NCBI RefSeq assembly: GCF_000002425.4
Contig: NC_037270.1
Location: 13,003,106 to 13,067,105, forward strand
DNA from: Physcomitrium patens
Lineage: Eukaryota; Streptophyta; Bryopsida; Funariales; Funariaceae
Length of the DNA: 64,000 nt
Direction: 5' to 3'
Positions 37,742-49,700 of this stretch are shown in pieces (positions within the stretch are counted from its first letter, which is position 1; the number at the start of each line of letters is the position of its first letter). The notes beneath the pieces were generated by a model that was not told where the DNA came from, made no database searches, and worked only from the letters and a program-made list of their open reading frames with translations. Made by a program: the position numbers and the translations under genes.

Positions 37742-38831
37742 TCCCTCAAATCATCCATCTATGCTTGGTGTCAATAGGCCACTTTTTCCTTTCATACTAT
37801 TCTTTTAATACGAAATTGATCTCCAAACCATGATCAATAAATTCCACAATAGGTTCTTCTAAATTTTCCAACTTCACCAATGTCTTCATTGTTACTCATG
37901 CTCAATGACTACAAGAATAATGATTTAAAGTTTGGATTTCTTCTTTTTTCTTTTATAATCTTTATATGTGAAACATCTCTATACACATAATCATTGTCCT
38001 CTTCATCTATCATCATTCTTGTACCATATACATTTGAAGCCATATTTTCATGCAAAATTTGCCATTTTTTCTTAATAATATCCATAATGACCTCATTGAA
38101 TTCTCTCTTTGCTATTTCAAGAACTTCTTTCAATGTAAATTCCACCTTGCCATTTAAAATGTGTTCTTCTAAAATCTTCTTTAAATTTGTTATTGCTTCA
38201 ATATCTGATTGTAATTTATAAACAAGAGCCTTTGCTTTTTCTTTCATAATTTTTCTTTTTTTTGTAGAAATATTCTTTATTGTTTCTTCATGCATAGGAT
38301 TCTTTTGTTATCATGCTTTTCTTCCCTTAGTATTTTTTTTGATGGCCCTTCATTATTTTCATCTCTCCTTCATTTTTCTTCTATTAATGCTTCATATTGA
38401 CTCCTTACAAAATATGCAGGTACAGATAGACTATCAACCGGATCATTCCAACTTATAATTTTTTGAATAGACTTGCCCCCATTAATTAATATATTTCTAG
38501 TAATCTTCTCATTTGCTGCACACTTCAGTGCACTTGGCTACAATAAACTTATATGATCTAGTGTTTCAATGCTTATGCCTACACAATCTTAAGTAAGTCC
38601 AATCATATAACTCTTGGCTTCTTTTGTATGAACCATCAATGCTTTCATACCTCCATTACTAAAGTTTGTCTCCAATTTTTCTTCACTTACTTTTAGGTGT
38701 ATCTTACCATCTTAAAAAAATATGATCTCTTTATATAGTGCCATTGTAAAATTTTCACATTTCCTTCTTGAATGATCAAAGAAAGGTGTAGTATATTGGT
38801 GCTTCACATTTCCTCCTTGAATAATTCACGT
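37742..38831 (-). pseudogene. Decayed gag C-part and protease start, old family 3-like element
   Basis: Minus strand. The open piece 37,909-38,295 (128 codons) includes LQSDIEAITNLKKILEEHIL and FTLKEVLEIAKREFNEVI, matching the younger gag at 61,800-61,960. The protease start (counterpart of LVDHGSEINLMS) is recognisable at about 37,805-37,870. The region near 38,700-38,830 corresponds to the zinc knuckle but is scrambled. It is cut by LTRs at both ends. Confidence 0.75.
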
Positions 38832-40160
38832 TGTCGTATCGCATGATTTTTTATCTGGAAATACATTAGATATCTAGTTGTAGAGAGTTTAGCTTAAACT
38901 ATTATATTTATCTTTTCTTAGCTTCCAAAACTCCTTTATTTTTCATAAAATTTAAAATATAGCAAAATCCCTTCAAAACATATTTTTTCCGCAAAGGATT
39001 TTCTCTTCTCAAACTTTAAAAATTCATAATTCGTGATTTAACTATTTAATTTAATTTAAATTTATAAAATAAGTAGAATTTACCTTTAAATATTATCACA
39101 AAAAAAACCAACTATAAATTCAATCTCGATCTTCTTGAATCTAAGAAATCCCAAGAGATGCTCTAAATCCTAATTTATAAGCAGCTTAGCACTATTTTCT
39201 TAATATCTCAAGAATCGAATGCTCAAATGCCATTATAATTATGTAAAAAGTTTATTAACATGAATATACACATTTTCTAAAATTTTAAGCCAAAACCTTA
39301 TAAAATTGTTTAAGATATAGCTCAAGACACAACTACTAGTAAATCGGGTCACTTACTATCCTTAGATTGCATGCACTCACTTCAAAATCCAATATCTCCT
39401 TTATTCCAACTTGGAATCTAGCAAGCAATATGCAAAAAGTATAGCTGCAAAAGTGTTCTCTCTAGTTGCACTTGTTGATCCTCAATTGCCTACCGTATGC
39501 GTACGTTATGTCAAAAGAGTGATAGTAGCTCCTAAATCAATATTTTAACTTTGAGCGCCTATATCTCTTTCATATAAACTCCAAATCATACAAGATTTGT
39601 ACCAAAATCATAGCCAAAAACTTGAGTTCTTTAATCCTACTCTTTAAAGTTTAAATTGACTTATAAAATTAACCCTAATCTCTAATATTGCTTCGAGCAG
39701 CCTCCTTGAAGTCCATTGGTCATGATTTTTGACCAATAAGAATGGAAATTTTCATCATCCATCTCCATTCATCTATATGGATGTCCTAAATTCTCTTTTT
39801 GCTACCAAAATCCCTCTCCAAATCTTTTTTTTACAAGATTTACTCAATGTATGCCCTAAACACCAAATTAAAGAACCAAAATAAGATTTCAAGGATCAAT
39901 AATGTCTAATAAAGATGACTCTAAATATTTAAAATTACTACCAACAAAATCAATCTCAAAAGTGACTATCAAAAGAAAATAAAGTTATACAAATTCTAAT
40001 AGTAATCCTTTTAAATAACTCCTTTTTAAAGTAGTAATTTAACCACATTCTAAAATTAACTAAAATCTAGTAACATGACTTTCACCATATTGTTAAGTAA
40101 ATTATACATTAAATACATAATCATATTATTTTCACACGGTAGCCAAACCACAACATGACA
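38832..40160 (-). mobile_element. LTR insertion (family 3-like subtype c), minus orientation
   Basis: About 1,329 bp from TGTCGTATCGCATG to ACATGACA. It shares ordered blocks with the LTR at 36,695 and with 30,166-31,151 ('cagcctccttgaagtccattgg', 'gagcgcctatat'). It splits the gag of the minus-strand element between its zinc-knuckle region and its N-terminal half. Flanking bases do not form a clear duplication. Confidence 0.6.
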
Positions 40161-41171
40161 ATGCTATTGCACCTATATACTACATCTTCTATTGATCCTA
40201 ATCTTTATTTTATTCATACTCTTGATGATTGATTATTTTCTTCAAATTTTATAAATTTTATTAATAAATCTCTCATCTTTCATATAATTTCATCAATGTC
40301 CATTTCTTCTTTTTTTGATGTAGCCATTGAAATTTGAATCATAAGTATAAGATTGGAAATAGGTATCTTTACTTGAGATACTTGTAATGGTCTTTGAATA
40401 TCCATCCTATCATTTTTTTTGCCCTCTTTTTACAAGCAATCCTACTACTTCTTCTACTTGCTTCCAGTTTGTTGTCGATCCTTCATCTTCTTCTTTATCT
40501 TCAAGCAAGATTTTCAATTTTTTTTGTAACTCTCTATCAGCCACTTGAAGGAAGAGGTCCACTTTATTTGGATCCAATAATTGCCTCTCTTTCTTTGATA
40601 AGTGAGAATATTACTTTTCAAACTTCTTTAATAATTTTCTTGCTAGAAGATCCTTCTTTGGCCTTTTAATCTATTCAAAAAATGACTTCTTTATAATCTT
40701 TGAAGAAAAATACATCCTTTAGTACTTGAGAAAATTTCTCCCATGAACCTCCAAAATGTCCTATAAGAGACTTTACTTGATTTCTTATCTCTAGTGCAAA
40801 GGCTAATTCAAATAATTGAATCATCTCTCTTTTTGAAACATGCTTCAACTCTATTTCTTTCATATAACACCTTAAATATTTTGTAATATCTTTTCTTTCA
40901 AATTTGTCGATCTAGTCCACAACTGCCCATAATGCTTTGTTTGCCATACTCTCTTTGCAATCTTTAACTTGTTGCTATTGCATGAATAAGACAAATGCCT
41001 CAAACATGCTTACAGTATTGAGATCAAAATACATACCTTGTCTTCTATTAATTCCGCCACTTGTAGCTCTAATTGATGCACCACCCATAGCTCATCCGTC
41101 AACTCTCATGCCTTCTTTTTCCATAATTCAAATAATCTAAAAAAATCAAGTACCTTCTATCTCAAGCCTAT
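40161..41171 (-). pseudogene. Decayed gag N-terminal half, old family 3-like element
   Basis: The minus-strand frame at 40,675-40,863 (KHVSKREMIQLFELAFALEI, then GGSWEKFSQVLKDVFF) matches the capsid-like segment of the younger gag (60,540-60,720). The lower part near 40,430-40,600 matches its coiled, acidic C-part. Stops and frameshifts break it. Gag would form the particle in which the element's RNA is reverse transcribed. Confidence 0.75.
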
Positions 41172-41187
41172 TATATTAGGTTCACCA
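41172..41187 (-). promoter_or_regulatory. Primer-binding site of old family 3-like element
   Basis: On the minus strand TGGTGAACCTAATATA lies five bases inside the 5' LTR. It shares its first nine bases with the site at 60,227. Confidence 0.6.
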
Positions 41188-41192
41188 AATCT

Positions 41193-42860
41193 ATCATATT
41201 ATGTGAAGTCTTGCTTAAGAGTGTACCGAATACTTGGCTATAGAATATAGAATAGAATTTGAAATAAAAAAATCTTAATTCTAATAGAAGACTAAATAAA
41301 CTCTAATTAAACCTTAATAATATTAAATAAGCTTTAATCAAATTCAAAAGAAACTTTAAAGAAATTACAAAAGAAATAATAATAAATCTTAAAAGAATTG
41401 AAAGAAAATCTATAATAAACCTAAAAATATTCTTTAAGAAATTATAAAAAATATTAAAAGAATCACAAATATATCTTAAATAAATCTCAATCAAGATCAA
41501 ACTTAACCTTAGTTGAAATCCTAATGGACTTCAATCAAATCTTATACAAATCCCAAATTCTAAACCAAATCTTAAATCAAACCTTAGATCCTAAAGTAAA
41601 TCCTAAATCAAATCCTAGATAAACTCTAAATCCTAAACTAATCCTACATCAAATCCTGAACCCTAAATTAAATCATTAATCAAATCTTAAAAAAATCCTA
41701 AATCCTAAATCAAATCCTAAAACCTAAATCAAATCCTAAATCAAATATTAAAAAAACCTTAAAATCTAAATCAAATCCTAGACAAATCCTAAATCCTAAA
41801 TTAATTCAACATATTCCTATTATTAATTAGAACCTCAATATCTATCAATCAAATTATTGATTTGGTTTAAAAATTTTCATACTTTATAAAAATTAAGTTG
41901 GCAATGAGTATAAAAAATTTGAATATAATCGCACATACCAAATAGAAGAAAAATCCTAAAAACTGCTTGGATGTTGGCCACCTTCCTACTCCAATTTGAA
42001 TGATAAACTTCCAGCATCAATGTTTTCTTATCAAATTGTTTAATTGTTCTCAAATTTCAAATGTTTGTAGAAAATCAAGTTTATTATCTTTGAACATGAA
42101 TTTTATTCCAATCCAATTAATAAATTGCTAAAGATCTTAGAAATCCTAATTATTTTTCAAAGTCCAATTTTCAAGACCTCAACCTACTTGAAATTCAATA
42201 TCCTTCAATTCAACCATTCAATCAAGTTCAAACTTATAGCATATACTTTAAACAACTAATTTCATTACTTTTCAAATATCAAACCATAGATCTTCTATTA
42301 AACTTATAAAATTCACCAAAATATATTATCTTTTTTATTTTATAAATTCCAAAGTCACCTAAAATAACTATGACTTTACAAAACTCTTGCAAAATCATTA
42401 CACACTCAATTCCCTCAAAATAAATTTTCAAAAAAATCCTATCAAGATTACTCTAAGTTTTTATTCTTTAATATGCTAAAAAATCCCACAAGTTTCTGTA
42501 GGTGCTTGATTTTGTACCATAGGATCTGATTTTGACTCAGGTTGATAACCAGTCCTCTTTGAATATTAAATTTTATTCTTTTGAGTTTATTTTTATTCCA
42601 AACAACTCTTAACTTCTTCCTACATGTATTCATATTCTTTATTTTTTTAATCAAATTTTTTTTGTTTTATTTGTAGCCTTAAAAAGTAAATAAAAGTCTA
42701 TTTTATAAAAAAGTATCATTTAAACTTTTAGTTCTATCTTCTTTTGGATTATTGTCTATTTACTAAGATAATTTGTTATAATATTTGAATTAGGATCTAC
42801 TGTAATATAATAGATTCTTCACTCCTTTCACCTATTAGTTGTGTTATATCACAATAATGC
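41193..42860 (-). mobile_element. 5' LTR of old family 3-like element, minus orientation
   Basis: About 1.67 kb, matching the solo LTR at 33,305-34,945 in order, including the telomere-like array (41,540-41,810) and the 'tctgattttgactcaggttgataacc' block near 42,525. Its internal end abuts the primer site and gag of the minus-strand element, so it is the 5' LTR. Its outer end near 42,860 abuts the resumed integrase of the + strand host element. Confidence 0.75.
41540..41810. repeat. Degenerate CCTAAATC-type repeat array in an LTR
   Basis: Same array type as at 33,590-33,905, with many 'aaatcctaaatc' units and occasional CCCTAAA heptamers. Confidence 0.85.
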
Positions 42861-42864
42861 TTGC

Positions 42865-43830
42865 ACAAGTCTTCTTTGATATTGTCTTTCATCACCATAG
42901 ATTATCTTGTGACATTGTTTTAGATTGGGATCCACACATCACAAGAAGTTTTCGACAAGTCTTGTTTAAGCTATTGGGTACAAGACTTGCCATGCCTACA
43001 GCCTTCTATTCCAAACATATGAAAAACAAAGCATGTAAATCGGACCTTAGAAGATATATTGAGGGCATTTGTAGTAGTTCATTATAATGATTTGGATGAA
43101 TACTTGATGCTCTTGGAGTTTTTTTATAACAATAGTATTCAAGCAAATACCAGTGATTAACAATTTTTTCTTAACACCAATTAGCATTTGATTATGCCAA
43201 AAACTCTTCAATGTCCCGTTGATACTAAAAATATAACACTGAAGGAATTTATATAATGGCTTACAATGGCCTTATAAGAGGCTCGACACTACCTCTTTAG
43301 CACATAAAATCAATAAAAGTAGTATGCAGATAACCATTGACAATACAAGATCTTTTGAGAGGATAATCACGTATTACTCTCTAATGCCAACTTGCCACTT
43401 GTTACATCAATCCAAATCCATAAACTAATTCTTTGGTGGCTTGGACCTTTCTGTATTTTTGCAATGATTTCTAATATTGCATACCACATTGAGCTTTCGC
43501 TACATATTTGGATCTATTCAATCTTCTATAATTCGCAACTATCAGAATTTTATATTGAGCCAAAGAGCTTTCTAGATTGACACCAACCACCACTACTACT
43601 AGTTGTAGTTGATGACCAACAAGAATATGAAGTGGAAAACATTTTGGAGTATTGCTACCTTTGCTGAGGCAATAGACATCCACAACTTCAATACAAAGCT
43701 CTTTGGAAAGGTTATCCTATTTAAGATGCAATGTAAGAATCTGCACAAAACCGCACATATTGCCAAGAGATAATTTGGAGATACCATTGAGAGCAAAACA
43801 AGGACGTTTTGCATTAGTGGAGGGGAATTA
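42865..43830 (+). pseudogene. Decayed integrase C-part and chromodomain, family 4
   Basis: The + strand frame 42,839-43,087 gives the integrase core segment DIVLDWDPHITRSF and LLGTRLAMPTAFYSK. Further frames give the C-terminal integrase region (43,385-43,580: VLLSNANLPLVTS.. and LWWLGPFCIFAMISNIAY). A chromodomain start follows (DDQQEYEVENILEY at about 43,610-43,655, ALWKGYP near 43,700). Stops are frequent. A purine tract (gtggagggga, about 43,818-43,827) precedes the 3' LTR. It has the same orientation as the gag-pro-RT at 27,180-29,946 and supplies what that lacks. Confidence 0.8.
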
Positions 43831-43835
43831 ATTAT

Positions 43836-44161
43836 AATAGGATATAAATAAGATATTTGTATTATTGATACATAATGATATTTAAAATATTTGTATTATT
43901 GATAGATAGTTAAAACCATGAAAGTAATTAGAATTGGAATTAGGTTAGTAGACTAATAAGATCCACCATAGAACATTCAAGAAAGAATTGATGACAGTTA
44001 TTTAGATGGAGCTTACCATAGAATCTTTTAGATGGAGTTTAAGGCGATTATCAAAGTGTGGTCCATCATCTAAAAATATTCTAGAAAATCCAGGGTGATA
44101 GAACAAAGTATAAATAGAACTCGTTAGGGCCTTTTAGAGCATTTGGTTAGTTATGGCTACA
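43836..44161 (+). mobile_element. 3' LTR of family 4, first part
   Basis: Matches 26,430-26,735, including 'gatccaccatagaacattc' and 'gcatttggttagttatggcta'. It is interrupted at 44,161 by the family 2 element and resumes at 49,701. Confidence 0.8.
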
Positions 44162-44703
44162 TGTCAGGGACAAGAACTCGATGAAAAAAGTAATTCAGAT
44201 AAGTGAGCCTTCACTCAAAGAAAGGTGACAAAATATAAATTAACAAGTATGTATATTGAAAGAGAAATTGGAATGGCTATTGCCAAAAGAATAGAAAACT
44301 AGAGACCCTTAAAACTAGACTGGAAGCAAGAAAGGAGTTGACAAGAGTGAAGAAGGCTTCACTCTTATCTCTATATATACTATCTAACTAGGGGCTACAT
44401 GGCGACGTTCTATAGGACCTCTAATATGTGTTGACTTTGTAGGGTACATGCCTTGGCTTATAAGACAAGTTTTTCTACGTGTGGGCCACATAGTTAGCTT
44501 GATCTTCAAGCTAACAACATGTGTGGCACATGGCCAACTTGTTGACCACGTTTCTAATCCAAAAAGTCAATTAAAGATACCTATGAAGTCAAAGTAGCAT
44601 CTATGAAGCTTCTAGGAAGCTTTCATATTAAATACTATAGAATTAACTTATTTTTACCTATTTGTATATGTAATTACTAGCTTACATGAGTATGTCCATG
44701 ACA
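44162..44703 (-). repeat. 3' LTR of the family 2 element
   Basis: 542 bp, TGTCAGGG to CATGACA on the + strand, paired with 49,159-49,700. The two differ at scattered sites, so the insertion is not very recent. Confidence 0.92.
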
Positions 44704-44720
44704 TCACCCCCCATCTAGGG
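44704..44720 (-). promoter_or_regulatory. Polypurine tract, family 2 element
   Basis: On the minus strand GATGGGGGGTGA runs straight into the LTR. The second copy at 50,677 has a similar G-run. Confidence 0.7.
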
Positions 44721-45079
44721 ACGAATTCCTTGAGGAGTGGTCATCATATGTTGAGGAAATCTATGATGCAACAAATAATATTCGCCACATATTCTGATCT
44801 TTGTTCTCTTCGAAGATGATTGATAGGGCCTCTCAACTATCGGTAGTGTCCCATACCAAGGTGGGAAGACCACCAAGTTATTTGATCATTATTGAGGACT
44901 TCATAACTTCCTTCAAATAGAACATTTGGAACACCATTAGGAATTGATCCTACCTCTAGCAAAATCACCAAACATTGGGAGTCCCTTCTCAAATCGTGAT
45001 ACCAAATGCATTGTAACTTGCCATTTATTTGAAGAAAAACATGTCGTTCTTGAAGATCTTCATCTCGATAGCGTCGTCT
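44721..45079 (-). other. In-frame 3' extension after truncated integrase
   Basis: After the TGA at 45,080-45,082 the integrase frame stays open on the minus strand for about 110 codons except one TAG near 44,837, ending TGA near 44,753. It includes DEDLQERHV, LVILLEVGS, LFEGSYEVLN and INHLRREQRSEYVAN. The same text, without the TAG, is present in the other copy at 50,718-51,060. I do not recognise it. It takes the place where related elements have the integrase C-terminus and chromodomain. Confidence 0.5.
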
Positions 45080-47341
45080 TCAAGATTGTGACAATTGTAA
45101 TATCTCATCCGGCATGTAAGCAAACTCTGCCAATGGCAAAAGAGTTGTCCAATCATCTTGTTGGTAATTAATGGTACATCTTAAATATTGTTCCAAAACC
45201 TGATTAACACGCTCTGTTTGTCCATCAGTTTGAGGATGGAATGCCGAAGATAGTTTTATATCCACTTTAAGAATCTTGAAAAGAGTCCACCAAAATCTTG
45301 ATACAAATTGAGTTCTCCTATCTAATATAATATCCTTGGGTAATCCATGATAGCGATAGATATTGTCAAGAAAGAGCTTAGCTGTTTCTTCACTTGTGAT
45401 AGATTTTGTACATGGTACAAAATGTGCCATCTTGGTAAAACGATCTACTATCACGAATATAGAGTCATAAGAACCTGAGATTGGAAGATCCGTGATGAAG
45501 TCCATAGAAACAGAAGATCATGGTTGTTCTGGAATTGGTAATGGCTGAAGAAGTCTAAAAGGTCGATGACGAGGAGTTTTCAATCTTGAGCAAACTTCAC
45601 ATGATTGTACAAAATCTTTAACTGCCTTCCACATTTGAGGCCACCAAAAATCCCTAGATATCAGCTCCAAAGTCTTATTATATCCAAAATGTCCTGCTGC
45701 TGGGAAGTTGTGACAAGCTTGAAGAACACGTAAATGAGCTTCTCTTTCTGGAACATATAGACGTCCTTCGAAATAGAGTAGGTTGTTCTTGAATTCAAAT
45801 TTAGATGGATCATGAGATTTAGAAGAATTGTTCTTGATATCATGAACAATAGGATCTAAAGACATACTTAACTGGACTTGCTTAAGGAAAGTTAAATCAA
45901 CAGTCAATGTTGATTTTATTGCTCGAAGATGAAATTGTTTCGACTTCAAGAGAACCGTTCTTTGTTGCTCAAAAGCTACATCTCCTTCTTTTGGTGCAAG
46001 ATAAGAACGTCTAGACAAGGCATTGGATAAACCTTGTTGTTTTCCTGGCCGATAAGTGATGATGAACTCAAATCTTGATAAAGACATGCTCCAACGAGCT
46101 TGGCGACGATTTAATACACATGCTGATATAAAATATTCGAGGTTCTTGTGATCCGTATACACGGTGACTGGACTAGAAACGCCTTCTAGATAATGACGCC
46201 ATTCTTGAAAAGAATCCACAATTGCAAGAAGTTCTTTGTCGTGGATCTCATAATTGATTTCTGCTGCTGAGAATTTTCTTGAATGAAAGGCTACTAGATG
46301 AAGTTTATCATCTCTTCCCATTTGTGATAAAACCGCATCCAGAGCAAAGTCTGATGCATCTATTTCCATAAAGAATGCTTTGGAAAAATCAACATGATAC
46401 AAGATTGATGCAGAAACAAACGTTATCTTCAAAGATTCAAAAGCAACTTCCGCTTCTTGATTCCATTGGAGTTTATCTTTACAAGTCAAACGTATAAGTG
46501 GAGCTGCAACTTGAGAGAAGTCTTTGATGAAGATTCGATAGTAGTTGGCAAATCTCAAAAAGCATTGGACATCTCTTACCGTTTTGGGAATCTTCCAATC
46601 TATAATAGTTTGAACTTTCTTAGGATCCATCATAAGTCTATCATTTAAAATGATATAACCTAAGAAATTGACTTGAGTAGTATGGAATATACACTTTTCT
46701 ATCTTGGCATAGAGTCTTGCATCTCTTAATTTTTGTAACACATGACGAACATGAAATTCATGTTCTTCTAAATTTGTAGAATAGATCAAGATGTCGTCTA
46801 GATAACATACCATAAAATCGTCCAAAAACTCTCAAAAAATATCATTCATTAGATGTTGAAAAGCTACTGGTGCATTTGTAAGTCCAAAAGGCATGATGTT
46901 GTATTCAAAATGTCCATCCTTAGTTCGAAACATAGTCTTCCATTCATCTCTTTTTTTGATGCGTACTAGATTGTATGCTCCCCGGAGATCTATTTTTGTA
47001 TAGATCTTAGCTTGATTCAACTGATCAAGAAGTTCAGATATGAAAGGTAGTGGATACCTGTTCTTGATAGTAATCTTGTTGAGTCCTCAATAATCAAGAC
47101 ACACTTACAATGATCCATCTTTTTTCTTCACAAATAGAATTGGAGCTTCTGCCAGAGATTTAGAATTACGTATGAAATTCTTGGCTAGATTTTCTTCAAT
47201 ATATTCCTTGAATTCAATCAACTCATTTTGTAATAAACTGTAGATTGGTCCGAATGGAAGTTGTACTCCTTCTTGAAGGTCAATTGAGTAATCATAGGGA
47301 CGATGTTCCGGAAGTATATCCGCATTCTTTTTTTCAAACAC
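45080..47341 (-). pseudogene. Family 2 RT, RNase H and integrase with nonsense codons
   Basis: One reading frame on the minus strand. RT starts at 47,341 with LPEHRPYDYSIDL, continues through FVKKKDG and [13 protein letters not shown], and has the active site YLDD (VCYLDDILIYS, near 46,795). RNase H begins FFMEIDASDFALDAV and includes KELLAIV and VYTDHKNLEY. The integrase zinc domain ends CEVCSRLK. The core has FITDLP, the second Asp in LDRRTQF and the Glu in QTERVNQ. It stops after PLAEFAY, joined to an unrelated tail. Stops fall at 47,105, near 47,088, near 46,829 and at 45,515. Each is explicable by one C-to-T or G-to-A change, and there is no frameshift. It cannot make a full polyprotein. 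Confidence 0.9.
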
Positions 47342-47359
47342 ATCCTGAAATTCTTGATA

Positions 47360-47947
47360 TTAGCTTGGAACGCCACGTGAAGTCTTTGTACCGTTAGAAA
47401 TGGGTGTGGCATAAATAATATATTGTGATTCTTTCATAGCAGCATGCAAGAAAGCTTTTGCACTTATAAATATGGATTTAATTGAACTGGACTTATGACT
47501 CTCTACTTGATTAACTACACTGTTAGTTATACTTTTAGAGAAAGTAAGAATTTGGGAAATCCAATCTATTTGAGGGTTGTATTTTTCTAACCACGATAAA
47601 CCTAAAATGACAAGATTAGAGGGAGATCTAATGATATTAAATACTACAAAGCTATTATAACCATTGATTACTACTTCTATAGGAAAGATTTCATGAGTAA
47701 TATCTCTAGAAGACAATCGACAACCATCAATGACTTTTACATGAATAAGTTTAGTTTTCTTTACTAAAGATATGCTAGGTCTTTTAGTAAATTCTTCATC
47801 TAAAAAACACGTTGAGGTTCTTGAATCTAACAAGGCACAGGCTTTGTAATGTTTAGGTCTTAAAATAACATTTAATGTAAAACAAGGACAGGGCTCTGAG
47901 TAGAGAATAGGACCTTTACTAGATGTTGTGCAAGGTTCCAGCCGCAC
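47360..47947 (-). pseudogene. Family 2 protease region
   Basis: 195 codons in the same frame as RT, separated by one stop codon. ALLDSRTSTCFLDEEF is the retropepsin active site with Arg where the invariant Gly of D-S/T-G should be. VILGLSWLEKYNPQIDW is the conserved flap and C-part. The Gly change and the downstream stop make it non-functional. Confidence 0.8.
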
Positions 47948-47952
47948 GGTCC

Positions 47953-48945
47953 CTATTGTAGCTCGACAAACTCGTTTTTCAACATATTATCTTCTTTTAC
48001 AGCCATACTCCTCATTTTGTGATTGCGTTGTTTTTTTGAACAATGCTGAGCAGTGTGCTTTGATTCTCCATAATATAAACATAATCCTTCTTGACGACGA
48101 TGAGTCTTTTTTTGCTTAGTAAGAGGTTTGAAACGTATTGCATCAATTTGCATATCCTCTACTTCCGAATGTATGTGTTGAAGAGATGTTGGTGTTGCCA
48201 TTAAATTATAGTAACGTTAAGGTCTACTTGTACAGTTCTCAGATCGGAATTCAAAAAGGCAATTTTTGCACTTCACAGCAAAGTCAATTGCTTGACTCAA
48301 TGTTTGAGGATCAGGTAAGTTGAGCATTAATTTTTTTACCTCATATTATAATCCGTAGAGAAATTGGCTAATAAGTGCAGCATCATCTCACTTGATATCA
48401 GTTGCAAGTTGTCAAAATTATGAAGCGTACAACGTTACTAATCAATTGCCTTGTCGTAAAATATGGATCTTATTGGTTGTAATACAATTTACATCATGTT
48501 CTCCATACATGGATCAAAACTCGACCAAAAAAGCCTCTAGATTATTCAATATTAGATCTTGTCATTCAAAAAAAGATGAAAACCATGATGGTGCTGAACT
48601 TGAAAGAAGCGTATCAATGAATCTAACTTGCGATCTTGGAGTTGGATAGCTTTGGGATTGAAGTTCAATCACAAGTTACACTTGGTTGATAAATCCTTGA
48701 AACTTGAATCTAGTGCCATCAAACTTCTCGGATAGGGTAATTCTTGGTTTACTAACATTAAAAGGAGAAAGGACATGGTTTGGTGCAGATGTTGAAGCAG
48801 CTCCAACTATTTCTATATCTTCACTTCCTACCAATCTTGTTGCTCCTTGTGGTGGTAAATTGAGTTGATGCATTGCAAGCATTAACTCCCTCAATTGCTC
48901 TTGCATTTGTGCCATTGCACTCTTCATTTCAAGAAGTTCTGCCAT
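47953..48945 (-). pseudogene. Family 2 gag remnant
   Basis: The N-terminal piece at 48,676-48,945 (89 codons) is Met/Gln/Leu-rich, typical of gypsy gag starts (AQMQEQLRELMLAMHQL). The middle is broken. The C-terminal piece at 47,953-48,201 has a zinc knuckle in which the second Cys is Tyr (CLYYGESKHTAQHC). Frame changes separate the pieces from each other and from protease. Confidence 0.75.
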
Positions 48946-49121
48946 GATAACACTTAGAAAAGAGAAGATGTCTAATATCGCTCAAGACAAATAGAAGAGA
49001 GGACTTGAGAACAAAGAAAATACTAAAGACAATATCAGTTTAGAAGAGGGTAATTTGTAACTTCTAATATGCTTATATCTTATCAAAAAAAAAAGGATAA
49101 TCCACTCTTAATCAAGATTAG

Positions 49122-49140
49122 ACAAAGCTCTGATATCGTA
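49122..49140 (-). promoter_or_regulatory. Primer-binding site, initiator-Met type
   Basis: On the minus strand CGATATCAGAGCTTTGTC matches the plant site TGGTATCAGAGC except for two bases. It lies 18 bases inside the 5' LTR. Confidence 0.7.
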
Positions 49141-49158
49141 GGTGTACTCTTGTCAATT

Positions 49159-49700
49159 TGTCAAGGATAAGAACTCGATGAAAAAAGTAATTCAGTCAAG
49201 TGAGCCTTCACTCAAAGAAAGGTAACAAAATATAAATAAATAAGTATGTATATTGAAAGAGAAACTGGAATAGCTATTGCCAAAAGACAAGAAAACTAGA
49301 GTCCCTTGAAACTAGACTGGAAGCAAGAAAGGAGTTGATAAGAGTGAAGAAGGCTTCACTCTTGTCTCTATATATACTATCTAACTAGGGGCTACGTGGC
49401 GACGTTCTATAGGACGTTCAATATGTGTTGACTTTGTAGGATACATGCCTTGGCTTACAAGACAAGTTTTTCTACATGTAGGCTACATAGTTAGCTTGAT
49501 CTTCAAGCTAACAACATGTGTGGCACATGGCCAACTTGTTGACCATGTTTCTAATCCAAAAAGTCTATGAAAGACACCTATGAAGTCAAAACAGCGTCTA
49601 TATAGCTTCTAGGAAGCTTCTATATTAAATACTATAGAATTAACTTATTTTTACTTATTTGTATATGTAATTACTAGCTTACATGAGTATGTCTGTGACA
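49159..49700 (-). repeat. 5' LTR of the family 2 element
   Basis: 542 bp, TGTCAAGGATAAG to GTCTGTGACA on the + strand. It should carry the element's promoter. A TATATATACTATC stretch near 49,370 is the likely TATA region on the minus strand. Confidence 0.92.

Larger units (their letters stand above)
44162..49700 (-). mobile_element. Nearly complete family 2 Ty3/gypsy element
   Basis: Two 542-bp LTRs bound 4.5 kb of internal sequence on the minus strand. Flanks CTACA (44,157-44,161 and 49,701-49,705) are a perfect 5-bp target duplication, proving the ends. It has an initiator-Met-type primer site next to the right LTR and a polypurine tract next to the left LTR. Gag is strongly decayed. Protease-RT-RNase H-integrase share a single frame broken only by nonsense codons. 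The integrase C-terminus and chromodomain are absent. The element is inserted into the 3' LTR of family 4. Confidence 0.92.
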
